From the NCBI RefSeq assembly GCF_030064165.1, contig NZ_CP125947.1, forward strand, positions 4,402,001 to 4,466,000: a stretch of 64,000 nucleotides of DNA, given 5' to 3'. Positions 1 to 8,235 of the stretch are shown here, in pieces; the first letter of the stretch is position 1; each line of letters opens with the position of its first letter. The notes beneath the pieces were generated by a model. That model was not told where the DNA came from and made no database searches. It was given only the letters and a program-made list of their open reading frames with translations. The DNA is from Comamonas resistens. GTDB taxonomy: Bacteria; Pseudomonadota; Gammaproteobacteria; Burkholderiales; Burkholderiaceae_C. The translations under genes were made by a program, and so were the position numbers.

Positions 1-1
1 C

Positions 2-709
2 ACGCAACACCATACCCGGTTGCAGGCCCAGGCCTTGACTGCGGAAACGCCCGAGGCCATCACCGCCCAGCTGCAGGCACTGGAGGCCGAGCGCGGCAGT
101 CTGACCGAACGCCTGGGCGCCCAGCGTGCACGCCTGGCTGACGATGAAAAGCGCCGCACTGGCCAGCAGGCCTTGCTGCTGCAAATTGCGGCGCTGGAAC
201 AGGATAACGATCTATGGCAGCGCCTCAACAGCCTGATCGGCTCCAGGGAGGGCGACAAGTTCCGCAAGTTTGCGCAGGGGCTGACGCTGGACCATCTGCT
301 GCTGCTGGCCAACCGCCATCTCGCGCGTCTGCACGGCCGCTATCTGCTGCAACGCAAGCCCACGGGCGAGCTGGAGCTGGACATTGTGGACAGCTGGCAG
401 GGCGATGTGGCACGCGACACGCGCACGCTCTCGGGCGGCGAGGCCTTTCTGGTCAGCCTGGCCCTGGCTCTGGCCTTGTCCGACCTGGTCAGCAGCAAGA
501 CCTCCATCGACTCGCTGTTCCTCGATGAAGGCTTTGGCACGCTGGACGGCGACACGCTGGAGGTGGCACTGGCCGCGCTAGACGCGCTCAACGCCAGCGG
601 CAAGATGATAGGCATCATCAGCCATGTGGAAGCGCTCAAGGAGCGCATCCCGGCCCAGATCCGCGTGGAAAAAGGTGCGGGGATCGGCTACTCCAGACTG
701 ACGGTGTAA
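2..709 (+). CDS. sbcC: SbcC exonuclease ATPase subunit, C-terminal part (5' end outside window)
   Basis: The reading frame is open from the window edge, so only the last ~235 residues are present. SbcC is the SMC/Rad50-like ATPase of the SbcCD nuclease that cuts hairpins and double-strand ends. Visible are the tail of the coiled coil (Glu/Arg/Leu-rich, 'LEAERGSLTERLGAQRARL'), then the ABC signature 'LSGGEAFLVSLALALALSD' and the Walker B/D-loop 'LFLDEGFGTLDGD', and near the end the switch-like 'GIISHVEALKERI'. These are the diagnostic Rad50/SbcC C-terminal ATPase motifs. SbcD would be expected upstream, outside the window. A perfect 13-bp hairpin follows the stop. Confidence 0.93.
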   Translation, partial: TQHHTRLQAQALTAETPEAITAQLQALEAERGSLTERLGAQRARLADDEKRRTGQQALLLQIAALEQDNDLWQRLNSLIGSREGDKFRKFAQGLTLDHLLLLANRHLARLHGRYLLQRKPTGELELDIVDSWQGDVARDTRTLSGGEAFLVSLALALALSDLVSSKTSIDSLFLDEGFGTLDGDTLEVALAALDALNASGKMIGIISHVEALKERIPAQIRVEKGAGIGYSRLTV

Positions 710-721
710 TTCGATAAAAAC

Positions 722-756
722 AGCTTGCAGCGCTTGATGGGAGAGCGCTGCAAGCT
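722..756 (+). terminator. Hairpin after sbcC, possible terminator
   Basis: Perfect 13-bp inverted repeat (arm AGCTTGCAGCGCT, 722-734 and 744-756) with a 9-nt loop, starting 13 bases after the sbcC stop. There is no clean T-run after it on the plus strand (an A-run precedes it), so it may be a transcript-end stabiliser rather than a classical terminator. Confidence 0.5.
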
Positions 757-866
757 ACGATTTCTGATACTTCGTTTCCATTGGACACCAGGGTCACCCG
801 AACCGCAGCCGGCTCACACACCCTGTTTGCCGTACCATCCAGACCCTTGCTTGATAGGTACAAGCC

Positions 867-2651
867 ATGATCCGGATCGCAGAACTCAAACTTCCCCTCT
901 CGCAGGTTCAATACCACCCCGAGAACCACACCGAATTTCACCCCACGGAAAAGCTCACGCAACTGGCGGCAGAGCGCCTGGGGGTCACGACACAGGCCAT
1001 CGCCAGCCTGCAGGTCTACAAGCGCAGCTTCGATGCCCGCAAGGCCGAATTGCTGGCCGTCTATATCGCCGATGTCGCACTGGTAGATGAAAGCCAGGAA
1101 GCCGCGCTGCTGCAGCGCTTTGCAGGCGACTCCCATGTCAACCCCACGCCCGATCAGCGCTGGACGCCCATAGGCCAGGCTCCCGCCGATCTGGCCGAGC
1201 GCCCCGTGGTCGTGGGATTCGGCCCCTGCGGTATGTTTGCCGCCCTGGTACTGGCCCAGATGGGCTTCAAGCCCATCGTGCTGGAGCGCGGCAAGACCGT
1301 GCGTGAGCGCACCAAGGACACCTGGCGCCTGTGGCGCAAGCGCGAGCTGACGCCAGAGTCCAATGTGCAGTTCGGCGAAGGCGGTGCCGGCACTTTCTCG
1401 GACGGCAAGCTCTACAGTCAGATCAAGGACCCGCGCCACCTGGGCCGCAAGGTGCTGACCGAGTTTGTGACCTATGGCGCACCACCCGAGATTCTCTACG
1501 CCGCCCATCCCCATATCGGCACCTTCAAGCTGGTCAAGCTGGTCGAAGGCATGCGCGAGGAAATCCGGCGCCTGGGCGGCGAAATCCGCTTTGAGCACCG
1601 CGTGACCGATGTACAGATCGAGGGCGAAGGCGAACAACGCCAGTTGGTCGGCCTGCAAGTGCTCAACCAGGCCACGGGCGAAAGCTATTCGCTGCCCACT
1701 CATCACGCAGTGATGGCACTGGGTCACAGCTCTCGCGATACCTTTGTAGCGTTCTACGAACGCGGCGTGGCCATGGAGGCCAAGCCTTTCTCCGTGGGCT
1801 TCCGTATCGAGCATCCGCAAAGCGTGATCGACCGCGCCCGCTGGGGCAAGGACGCCGGCCACCCGCTGCTGGGCGCTGCCGACTACAAGCTGGTGCACCA
1901 CGCCAAGAATGGCCGCGCGGTCTACAGCTTCTGCATGTGCCCCGGTGGCACCGTGGTGGCCGCGACCAGCGAGCCCGAACGCGTGGTGACCAACGGCATG
2001 AGCCAATACTCGCGCGCCGAGCGCAATGCCAATGCGGGCATGGTCTGCGCCATCGATCCCACCGACTACCCGCGCGACGCCAAGAGCTTTGCCTGGGCCT
2101 TCGACGGCAAGACCTACGGCGTCGAAGACCTGCCCGAGGGCGCGCTGCACCCGCTTTCGGGCATCGTGCTGCAGCGCCAGCTCGAGACCAAGGCCTATCT
2201 GCTGGGCGGGCGCAATTACAACGCGCCGGGCCAGCTCGTGGGCGATTTCATCGAGGGCAAGGAATCCGCCGCGCTGGGCGAGGTGCAGCCCTCGTACAAG
2301 CCCGGCATCACGCTGGTCAATCTGCACCACGCGCTGCCCACCTATGCCATCGAGGCCATGCGCGAAGCGCTGCCGGCGTTCGGCAAGAAGATCCGCGGCT
2401 ATGACATGAAGGATGCCGTGCTGACCGGCGTGGAAACCCGGACCTCCTCGCCCGTCAAGATCGGCCGCGGTGCGGACTTCCAGAGCGACAACACGCGCGG
2501 CCTCTATCCCGCAGGCGAAGGCGCCAGCTATGCGGGCGGCATTCTGTCGGCCGGCGTGGACGGCATCAAGGTCGGCGAGGCCGTAGCCTGCGCCATTCTG
2601 GGCGTGGCCGTGCCGTCCTCGGGCTCGCGCGGCTCGGGTGGCGCCCTGTAA
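867..2651 (+). CDS. NAD(P)/FAD-dependent oxidoreductase (COG2509-like FAD-dependent dehydrogenase)
   Basis: 594 aa. An N-terminal ~100-residue module precedes a classic FAD-binding Rossmann fold with the GxGxxG-type motif in 'GFGPCGMFAALVLAQMGF' (about residues 117-134) followed by 'VLERG'. A second FAD/substrate segment is 'GEGGAGTFSDGKLYS' (about residue 170), and the C-terminal 'GLYPAGEGASYAGGILSAGVDGIKVGEAVA' is the usual flavin-closing motif of this family. The protein is probably cytoplasmic. Its substrate is unknown; the family is widespread and poorly characterised. It stands alone on the plus strand, 157 bases after sbcC. The start is the first in-frame ATG with no strong Shine-Dalgarno. 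Confidence 0.85.
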   Translation: MIRIAELKLPLSQVQYHPENHTEFHPTEKLTQLAAERLGVTTQAIASLQVYKRSFDARKAELLAVYIADVALVDESQEAALLQRFAGDSHVNPTPDQRWTPIGQAPADLAERPVVVGFGPCGMFAALVLAQMGFKPIVLERGKTVRERTKDTWRLWRKRELTPESNVQFGEGGAGTFSDGKLYSQIKDPRHLGRKVLTEFVTYGAPPEILYAAHPHIGTFKLVKLVEGMREEIRRLGGEIRFEHRVTDVQIEGEGEQRQLVGLQVLNQATGESYSLPTHHAVMALGHSSRDTFVAFYERGVAMEAKPFSVGFRIEHPQSVIDRARWGKDAGHPLLGAADYKLVHHAKNGRAVYSFCMCPGGTVVAATSEPERVVTNGMSQYSRAERNANAGMVCAIDPTDYPRDAKSFAWAFDGKTYGVEDLPEGALHPLSGIVLQRQLETKAYLLGGRNYNAPGQLVGDFIEGKESAALGEVQPSYKPGITLVNLHHALPTYAIEAMREALPAFGKKIRGYDMKDAVLTGVETRTSSPVKIGRGADFQSDNTRGLYPAGEGASYAGGILSAGVDGIKVGEAVACAILGVAVPSSGSRGSGGAL

Positions 2652-2824
2652 TCCTGGTCACTGCCTCTGGCAGACATCATCTCCGGCCCCCTTGCCTTCG
2701 CAGCATGACAAAGACCAGGGGCCGGAAACTGTTGCTTTTTGAAGATACAGGGCTCTGACTGACAGGCAAAAATCCGGGGCATGGATAGGCTGAGGGCTTT
2801 ATCCACCGTAAGCTCAGCGCCACC

Positions 2825-3394
2825 ATGAAAGCCCTGCGCCCCATTTCCATTCTTGCTCCTGCGCTTGCCCTGGCCGGCCTCGGCCTTGCCGGCGGCGCCA
2901 ATGCCCAGACTGCAGAGTCCGCCGCTGCCGCAGAGACGGCTGCCAAGCCCTCTGCCTTGTCCGGCTGGATGTTCGGCTACGCCCCGTTCGACTGGCATTT
3001 TTCCGATGCCAAGAAGGAAAACGATTTCGAGCCCGATGAGCAAAAGCACGCCTATGTCTGGCTGATCCAGGCCGAAAAAGAGCTGGATGAGCGCCATATC
3101 GCAGGCTTTGCGTATTTCAAGAATTCATTTGGCCAGCCCAGCCAATACGCTTACTACGGCTGGCGCTTCAGGCCTTTCGACAGCGTGCCCGGCCTGTTTT
3201 TCAAGATCACGGGCGGTGTCATTCACGGCTACAAATTCCCGTACAACAAGAAAATCCCGTTCAATAACAAGCATGGCTGGGGCCTGACCGCCATCCCCGC
3301 CGTGGGTTATGACTTCAACAAGAACTGGGGCGGCCAGATCAATGTGCTAGGCAACGCGGGCGTGATGTTCCAGCTCAACTACACGGTGCGCTGA
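2825..3394 (+). CDS. Exported PagP-like small beta-barrel protein of unknown function
   Basis: 189 aa with a clear Sec signal peptide (positive start MKALR, hydrophobic Ala/Leu core, cleavage near 'GANAQ'). The mature part is rich in aromatic and alternating residues and ends 'VMFQLNYTVR', as expected for a small outer-membrane barrel. By eye the order of motifs resembles the lipid A palmitoyltransferase PagP: 'FDWHFSD' (His58) for the PagP active-site His region and 'GFAYFKNSFGQPSQYAYYGWRFRPF' (Asn100-Ser101) for the PagP 'FKDSWNKWEP.AGYGW' Asp-Ser region. Here the Asp is Asn. Close homologues are, as I recall, often labelled 'sn-glycerol-3-phosphate transporter', which nothing here supports. 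It ends 12 bases from the convergent hydratase gene. Confidence 0.6.
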   Translation: MKALRPISILAPALALAGLGLAGGANAQTAESAAAAETAAKPSALSGWMFGYAPFDWHFSDAKKENDFEPDEQKHAYVWLIQAEKELDERHIAGFAYFKNSFGQPSQYAYYGWRFRPFDSVPGLFFKITGGVIHGYKFPYNKKIPFNNKHGWGLTAIPAVGYDFNKNWGGQINVLGNAGVMFQLNYTVR

Positions 3395-3406
3395 CGCTGC
3401 ACGGCT

Positions 3407-4201
3407 TCACTTGCCACGCAGGCTCGTGTAATCGGGCGCCCTCTTTTCCAGGAACGCAGCAATACCTTCGCGGGACTCCTCGCTGCCCTGGGCCTCCACC
3501 ATGAACTCGGCCTCCTGCTCCAGTTGCTGCTGCAGCGACTGATGCTGGGCCGAGTGGCATAGCGTCTTGATACGTGCCATGGCCTGCTCGGGACCTGCGG
3601 AGATCTGCCGGGCCAGCTCCAGAGCGGCAGACAGCGCACCGCCGGGCTCGGTCAGGCGATTGATGCAACCCAGCTGATGCATGCGCTCGCCACTGACTCT
3701 TTCCCCGGTCAGGCACAACTCGGTCAGAACCTGACGCGACACGAATTCGGACAGAAAAGCGGTCGCACCGCCATCGGGGGTCAGCCCCACTTTGACATAG
3801 GCCACCGAAAACACCGCATTGCGCGCTGCAACCAGCATGTCGCAGGCCATGGCCAGGGACAGACCCGCGCCAGCTGCAGCGCCCTCCACCGCGGCAATCA
3901 CGGGCTTGGGGCAGTCGCGAATGGCGCGGATGAAATGGTTGAGGTCTTCCAGCCGTTCGCGCCGCTGGGGGACGGACAGCTCGCGGCGCGTAGCCAGTTG
4001 GCGCAGATCACCCCCTGCGCAAAAATGCCCGCCCTCACCCGTGAGGATGACCGCAGCAACGCTGGCGTCGGCCACAGCATCACGCAGCCCGTCCATGACC
4101 GCGTGGTAATACTCGGGCGACAACGCATTGCGCGCTGCCTGGTTGTTGTTGGAAAGAATGAGAACCGCGCCGTCGCGGCGGCTGATGAGTGCAGGATTCA
4201 C
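3407..4201 (-). CDS. Enoyl-CoA hydratase/isomerase family protein
   Basis: 264 aa crotonase-fold protein. It shows the oxyanion-hole segments 'NNNQAARNALSPEYYHAV' plus 'GGHFCAGGDLRQL' and 'VEGAAAGAGLSLAMACDMLVAARNAVFSVAYVKVGLTPDGGATAFL', in which the second catalytic Glu position of true hydratases is occupied by Asp/Gly (TPDGG). This points to an isomerase-like or detoxifying acyl-CoA enzyme rather than a housekeeping hydratase. The GTG start (complement of 4199-4201) is supported by an AGGAGG seven bases upstream. It sits between two unrelated genes and is not part of the beta-oxidation operon further along. Confidence 0.85.
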   Translation of the reverse strand: MNPALISRRDGAVLILSNNNQAARNALSPEYYHAVMDGLRDAVADASVAAVILTGEGGHFCAGGDLRQLATRRELSVPQRRERLEDLNHFIRAIRDCPKPVIAAVEGAAAGAGLSLAMACDMLVAARNAVFSVAYVKVGLTPDGGATAFLSEFVSRQVLTELCLTGERVSGERMHQLGCINRLTEPGGALSAALELARQISAGPEQAMARIKTLCHSAQHQSLQQQLEQEAEFMVEAQGSEESREGIAAFLEKRAPDYTSLRGK

Positions 4202-4301
4202 GGCAAACCTCCTGCAGACAATGTAGCGGCCCGCCCGCGCTGCGCATAGCGGGACAGGCCTGGGTCGCTGTCACATGGGCATCACTGGCCGGGCCGCACG
4301 A

Positions 4302-4676
4302 TCAGCGACGCGGGCCCCAATGCCCGCCGCCGCCATGCCAGCCCCGTGGCCCATGGTTCCAGCCGCCGGAGTACCAGCCGTAGCCGGGGCGTGGCGGCAT
4401 GGCCCAGCGGCCGGGACGCCAGTTGTAGCGCCCGCCGCCCCAACCCCAGGAGCCGCCGATCCAGACATAGGCCGGCGAAGGCGCCACGGGAATGATCTCG
4501 GTCTGCAGCGGAGGAGGCGCCATGGGCGCATAGACATCGCCCGCGATCACCTCTCCACCGTAGGCAGGATAAGTGGGATAGGCGGGAGCCACAACGCAAC
4601 CCGAAAGCAAGGCCGCCGCGCCGCCCAGCACGAGAGGCAACCAGCGGCGAGAAACGGTTTGAGAAAGCACGGACAT
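4302..4676 (-). CDS. Small YXWGXW-type glycine/tryptophan-rich lipoprotein
   Basis: 124 aa. The start at 4676 (MSVLSQTVSRRW) is chosen over an upstream in-frame ATG because it has an AGGAG six bases ahead and gives a normal signal peptide. A lipobox 'LLSGC' marks it as a lipoprotein. The C-terminal half is a Gly/Trp/Tyr/Arg-rich repeat region ('AYVWIGGSWGWGGGRYNWRPGRWAMPPRPGYGWYSGGW') of the YXWGXW repeat family found in proteobacterial envelope lipoproteins. Function is unknown. It reads in the same direction as htpX but lies behind the htpX terminator. Confidence 0.75.
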   Translation of the reverse strand: MSVLSQTVSRRWLPLVLGGAAALLSGCVVAPAYPTYPAYGGEVIAGDVYAPMAPPPLQTEIIPVAPSPAYVWIGGSWGWGGGRYNWRPGRWAMPPRPGYGWYSGGWNHGPRGWHGGGGHWGPRR

Positions 4677-4709
4677 TGCAACTCCTGAAGTCTTGCTTCT
4701 ACAACGCAA

Positions 4710-4738
4710 AAGCCCCTGCCGAATGTTGACAGGGGCTT
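4710..4738 (-). terminator. Rho-independent terminator of htpX
   Basis: Perfect 9-bp stem (AAGCCCCTG at 4710-4718 and CAGGGGCTT at 4730-4738) followed on the minus strand by TTTTGCGTT. It starts 48 bases after the htpX stop, between htpX and the lipoprotein gene. Confidence 0.8.
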
Positions 4739-4786
4739 GTGAAGCGTGGGTAAAGACAGGCTACTGCCGTTTACACATTCAAACCA

Positions 4787-5659
4787 TCAGCGGGCATTCT
4801 GCAAAGCGGCAATGCGCTCCTCGATGGGGGGGTGAGTCGAGAACAGCTTGCCGATGCCGCCGGCAATGCCCATGGCAGCCACGCTCTTGGGCAGCTCGCC
4901 GGGATGCATGCCACCCAGACGGGCCAGGGCATTCATCATGGGTTGACGATTGCCCATGAGCTGGGCAGCACCCGCATCGGCGCGGAACTCACGCTGACGC
5001 GAGAACCAGGCCACGATCATGGCGGCCACAAAGCCCAGCAGCACATCGAGCACCAGGGTGGTGATCATGTAACCGATGCCGGGGCCCGAGCTGCTTTCGT
5101 CGTTACGGCGCAAGAAGCTGTCCACGGCGTAACCAATGACACGCGACAGAAACACCACAAAGGTGTTCATCACGCCCTGGATCAGCGTCATGGTCACCAT
5201 GTCGCCATTGGCGATGTGGGCCACTTCGTGGCCGATCACGGCCTCGACTTCCTCACGGGTCATGCCTTCGAGCAGGCCCGTGGACACGGCCACCAGGGCC
5301 GAGTTCTTGAAAGCGCCAGTCGCAAAGGCGTTGGGCTCGCCTTCGTAGATACCGACTTCGGGCATGCCGATGCCGGCTTTTTCGGCAAAGCCGCGCACGG
5401 TGTTGACGATCCAGGCCTCATCGGCATTGCGTGGTTCGTTGATGACCTGCACGCCCGATGTCCACTTGGCCATGGGCTTGGAGATCAGCAGCGAGATGAT
5501 GGCGCCGCCAAAGCCCATGATGAAGGCAAAGCCCAGCAGGGCGCCCAGGTTCAGGCCGTTGGCCGTCAGATAGCGGTTGACGCCCAGCAAGCTGGCGACG
5601 ATGCCCAACACCGCCACCACGGCGATATTGGTCAGAAGGAATAAGGCAATACGTTTCAT
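4787..5659 (-). CDS. htpX: Membrane zinc metalloprotease HtpX
   Basis: 290 aa from [11 protein letters not shown], the usual HtpX start and length; an upstream in-frame start would add 12 unlikely residues, whereas GGAG precedes this one. HtpX is an inner-membrane M48 protease of the envelope/heat stress response. Two N-terminal membrane segments (about residues 4-26 and 34-56) are followed by the zinc motif '[15 protein letters not shown]' (HExxH) and a downstream Glu in '[14 protein letters not shown]', then two more hydrophobic segments between them. The C-terminus '[16 protein letters not shown]' is typical. It is a single gene with its own terminator. Confidence 0.96.
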   Translation of the reverse strand: MKRIALFLLTNIAVVAVLGIVASLLGVNRYLTANGLNLGALLGFAFIMGFGGAIISLLISKPMAKWTSGVQVINEPRNADEAWIVNTVRGFAEKAGIGMPEVGIYEGEPNAFATGAFKNSALVAVSTGLLEGMTREEVEAVIGHEVAHIANGDMVTMTLIQGVMNTFVVFLSRVIGYAVDSFLRRNDESSSGPGIGYMITTLVLDVLLGFVAAMIVAWFSRQREFRADAGAAQLMGNRQPMMNALARLGGMHPGELPKSVAAMGIAGGIGKLFSTHPPIEERIAALQNAR

Positions 5660-5728
5660 CGAGGGTGTACTCCACAAGGGGGACAAAATGACCAAGACCC
5701 TGATGCACCGCCTGTGCTTGGCGAATGC

Positions 5729-6574
5729 TTAACCAGCCAGCTCTCTTTCTGGCAGTACCTGTTGTTGTGTTGCTTGTGCGGTACGTGGGGCTCGGAAAAC
5801 TAGAGAGTCATCATAGAAGGAAAAGTTCTGGTTTTCATGGCTCCAGCCCGGGATTCCTAAGATGGGAATAGGTAGATAGGGCTTGTCGGCCAGATTGCAA
5901 GCACCGCCGGCAATTTGCGCACTCAGCCATCCATCGGCTTCAGCCGTTGCCATGGCTTGCCTGCCCTCTTGCACAGGCACACAGATCACATGGGCCGTGA
6001 TGGATTTGCGCGGATGCACCAGCTTTTCCAGCAAAGCATGGCCTATGGGCAGGAATCGCGCTTGCGCCCACAGTGCTCGATGCGCGACAAACAGATCCTG
6101 CCAGCGCCTTTGCCGCAGCGCAGCGCATAAGGCTTCGGGGGCCAGCAGCAAGCCGCCGTTTTCATCGAGCACGGTGATCGCATCACGCAGCCTGCCACGC
6201 TGCGCACCTACACCCTGGCGCGCAATTTCTGCGGCCTGCAGCCGGTTGAGCTGTTGCTTGAGCCGCGGCCAGTGCAGCCAGATCAGGCCATTGAAGAAAT
6301 CGTGCAGATTGTCGCGGGTGGGAATGCAGCGCCGGTCATGGATAAAAGCCTCGTAGGCCACCCCAGCGGGCAGCTGCTGCTGATCGACGAACTGCCAGCC
6401 CGGCAGCAAGCCATGCTCAAGCGCCACTTGCTGCAACGCCTGGGCCACCGTGGCGCCACCCTGCACATACTCATGCGCAGACTGGCCCAGCACCTGCAGC
6501 TGCACCAGCCACGGAGCTTGCCAGTCGATATTCCAGTCTGCCGCCCAGCGTGCGGGCTGCTGCTCTGCCAGCAT
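5729..6574 (-). CDS. DUF3025 domain-containing protein
   Basis: 281 aa cytoplasmic protein with the features I associate with DUF3025: 'YEAFIHDRRCIPTRDNLHDFFNGLIWLHWPRLKQQLNRLQAAEI' in the middle and 'ARFLPIGHALLEKLVHPRKSITAHVI' later. The function of the family is unknown; the conserved His, Asp and Asn residues in 'RDNLHDFFNGLIW' suggest an enzyme. Its ATG overlaps the stop of the upstream NYN gene by one base (TGATG), so the two are probably translationally coupled and may work together. Confidence 0.8.
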   Translation of the reverse strand: MLAEQQPARWAADWNIDWQAPWLVQLQVLGQSAHEYVQGGATVAQALQQVALEHGLLPGWQFVDQQQLPAGVAYEAFIHDRRCIPTRDNLHDFFNGLIWLHWPRLKQQLNRLQAAEIARQGVGAQRGRLRDAITVLDENGGLLLAPEALCAALRQRRWQDLFVAHRALWAQARFLPIGHALLEKLVHPRKSITAHVICVPVQEGRQAMATAEADGWLSAQIAGGACNLADKPYLPIPILGIPGWSHENQNFSFYDDSLVFRAPRTAQATQQQVLPERELAG

Positions 6575-7431
6575 CAGTGCTCGGCCCCGTTTGGCGCTAC
6601 CCGCTTGTCCCGCACCGCCACGCGGGGCGTGCCTTCGTCGCGCAGCTCAAAGGCCTGGGTGGCGGCCATGAGCTTGGTCAGCGAGGCATAACCATAGTTG
6701 CGTGCGTCAAAAGACAGCTTGTTGCCGATATGCGTGCCCACTGCGGCCACGCGCGCCCAGCCAGCCTCGTCCTGGGTGGCCTTGACGGCATCGCGCAGCA
6801 TGGCGATGAGCTGCTTGTCCTGGCGCAGCAGATGGGAAGGCACGCGCAAGCTGGCACACGCGGGCACGGCCACGCCTGCAGGCCTGGCTTCGGCATCGGC
6901 AGGTTTGGGCGCTGCGGCGGGGGCCCTCGCCAGCGCTTCGGCCTCTTGCGATTCCTTGCGCTCGCTACGGCTGGTGATGCCGTCGCCCAGCTCCAGCAGG
7001 GCATCGAAATACAGAAAGCGCGAGCAGGCGTTGACGAAAGCCCTGGGCGTCTGCTCCGCGCCAAAGCCGTAAACCGCAGCGCCCTTGGCGCGCAGATGCA
7101 TGACCAAGGGAGTGAAGTCAGCGTCCGACGAAACAATGCCGAAGGCGTCGGGCTTTTCGGTATAGAGCAGCTCCATGGCATCCACCGTCATGGCCATGTC
7201 GGTGGCGTTCTTGCCTTTGGAGTAATCAAACTGCTGCATGGGGCGCACCGCATATTCCAGCAGCTTGCCCTGCCAGCCATGCAGTCCGGGCTTGGTCCAG
7301 TTCCCATAGGCGCGGCGGATGTTGATGACGCCGAAGGTGGACAGCTCGGTCAGGATCTCGTCGATCATTTCTGCGGGCGCGTTGTCCGCATCAATCAGCA
7401 GGGCAATACGGGGCTGAGCATCGGTGGGCAT
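6574..7431 (-). CDS. NYN-domain (LabA/DUF88-like) putative RNase with C-terminal OST-HTH/LOTUS domain
   Basis: 285 aa from MPTDAQPRIALLIDADNAP; the start at 7431 has a GGAG seven bases upstream and begins right at the first strand of the NYN fold. Acidic PIN-like residues are visible in 'LIDADNAP', 'KGKNATDMAMTVDAMELL' and 'GIVSSDADFTPLVMHLRAKGAAVYGFG'. After a ~40-residue Ala/Pro linker the C-terminal ~90 residues ('LRDAVKATQDEAGWARVAAVGTHI...FDARNYGYASLTKLMAAT') match the OST-HTH fold, a putative RNA-binding module. This NYN plus OST-HTH arrangement is common in bacteria, and its targets are unknown. It is coupled to the DUF3025 gene by a one-base overlap. Confidence 0.88.
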   Translation of the reverse strand: MPTDAQPRIALLIDADNAPAEMIDEILTELSTFGVINIRRAYGNWTKPGLHGWQGKLLEYAVRPMQQFDYSKGKNATDMAMTVDAMELLYTEKPDAFGIVSSDADFTPLVMHLRAKGAAVYGFGAEQTPRAFVNACSRFLYFDALLELGDGITSRSERKESQEAEALARAPAAAPKPADAEARPAGVAVPACASLRVPSHLLRQDKQLIAMLRDAVKATQDEAGWARVAAVGTHIGNKLSFDARNYGYASLTKLMAATQAFELRDEGTPRVAVRDKRVAPNGAEH

Positions 7432-7572
7432 GCAATCTCCTCGGTGATTCGAGCCCTGAAAGGCCAATTCTTCAGGGCATTCGTTCTGGAGATCGTAAAC
7501 AGATTCCCAAGCAGGTGTCGCCAAACTGCCCCGCAGCAACCACCTTGTCAGAGGCTCGCCTGCCTGGAATGC

Positions 7573-7932
7573 TTATCTGGACTTGCCCTGTGCAGCGCCT
7601 TGCTCGCTTATTTTCTTCATGTCGGCACAAGCTCTTTGCTGCTGTACGGCTGGCATGGTCGCCCATTTACTCCGAAAGTCCGCACCGGCCTCGTCATAGG
7701 CCTTGTCGTAGCTCTTGGCATCCACCCCTTGTGCCAGCATGGCCTGACGCTGCTGTGCTTTGCGCGCCTCTGCATCACCGGCCGACAAATGGCCGCAAGC
7801 CTTGCCCATTTCCGTCAACGTCGCGGCCATGGTCAACAGCTTGCCCTTGGCTTCGTCCAGCGGTGCCGCGCTGGCTCCCGCTGCCAACACGCCTAGCAAT
7901 GCAATGGCTGCTCCGGTTTTTCCTACTGTCAT
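7573..7932 (-). CDS. Small exported protein of unknown function
   Basis: 119 aa. The ATG at 7932 is preferred because an AAGGAGG lies eight bases ahead; a GTG one codon upstream is possible. A signal peptide (TGAAIALLGVLAAGASA, cleavage before APLDE) is followed by a charged helical protein with two Cys ('MGKACGHLS' and 'QQRACADM') that could form a disulphide in the periplasm. I recognise no family. It is a single gene between a divergent-looking gap and the NYN gene; expression is presumably independent. Confidence 0.6.
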   Translation of the reverse strand: MTVGKTGAAIALLGVLAAGASAAPLDEAKGKLLTMAATLTEMGKACGHLSAGDAEARKAQQRQAMLAQGVDAKSYDKAYDEAGADFRSKWATMPAVQQQRACADMKKISEQGAAQGKSR

Positions 7933-8235
7933 CACTCATGCCTCCTTGGCTACTACGTTGCAAAAAATGAAGCCTGCGCTCAGCTCCAGCACCTGGCAGC
8001 CGTTGGGTACATGGCTCGACCAGTGATGGCTGAAATCTTAGGAAGAAAGAACACCATCTCCATGCACCGCTTACCCCTGCATACAAATAGCCCACTCCGG
8101 TGGGGCCTGCTGCAGTGCGTCTCCCTCGGCTCGAAGCAATATCAAAAAAAAGAGCTGCCAACGCAGCTCCCTTCTTGCTTTCAAGCGCAAAGTGTTTGCT
8201 AATCAAGCAAGCATCTGCGCCAACAGCTCTCTTTT
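7933..8235. other. Intergenic region between pyrC and the small exported protein
   Basis: About 300 bases without a convincing gene. It holds the pyrC terminator (8144-8169) and presumably the promoter of the small exported protein. The short open frames across it have no ribosome site or codon pattern that I would trust. Confidence 0.5.
8144..8169 (-). terminator. Rho-independent terminator of pyrC
   Basis: Perfect 7-bp stem (GAGCTGC 8152-8158, GCAGCTC 8163-8169) with a 4-nt loop, followed on the minus strand by eight T residues. It lies 67 bases after the pyrC stop. Confidence 0.85.

Noticed and set aside
636..2330. A 564-codon open frame on the minus strand
   Set aside because: Antisense to the FAD-dependent oxidoreductase gene with clear flavin motifs; no ribosome site and shadow-type composition.
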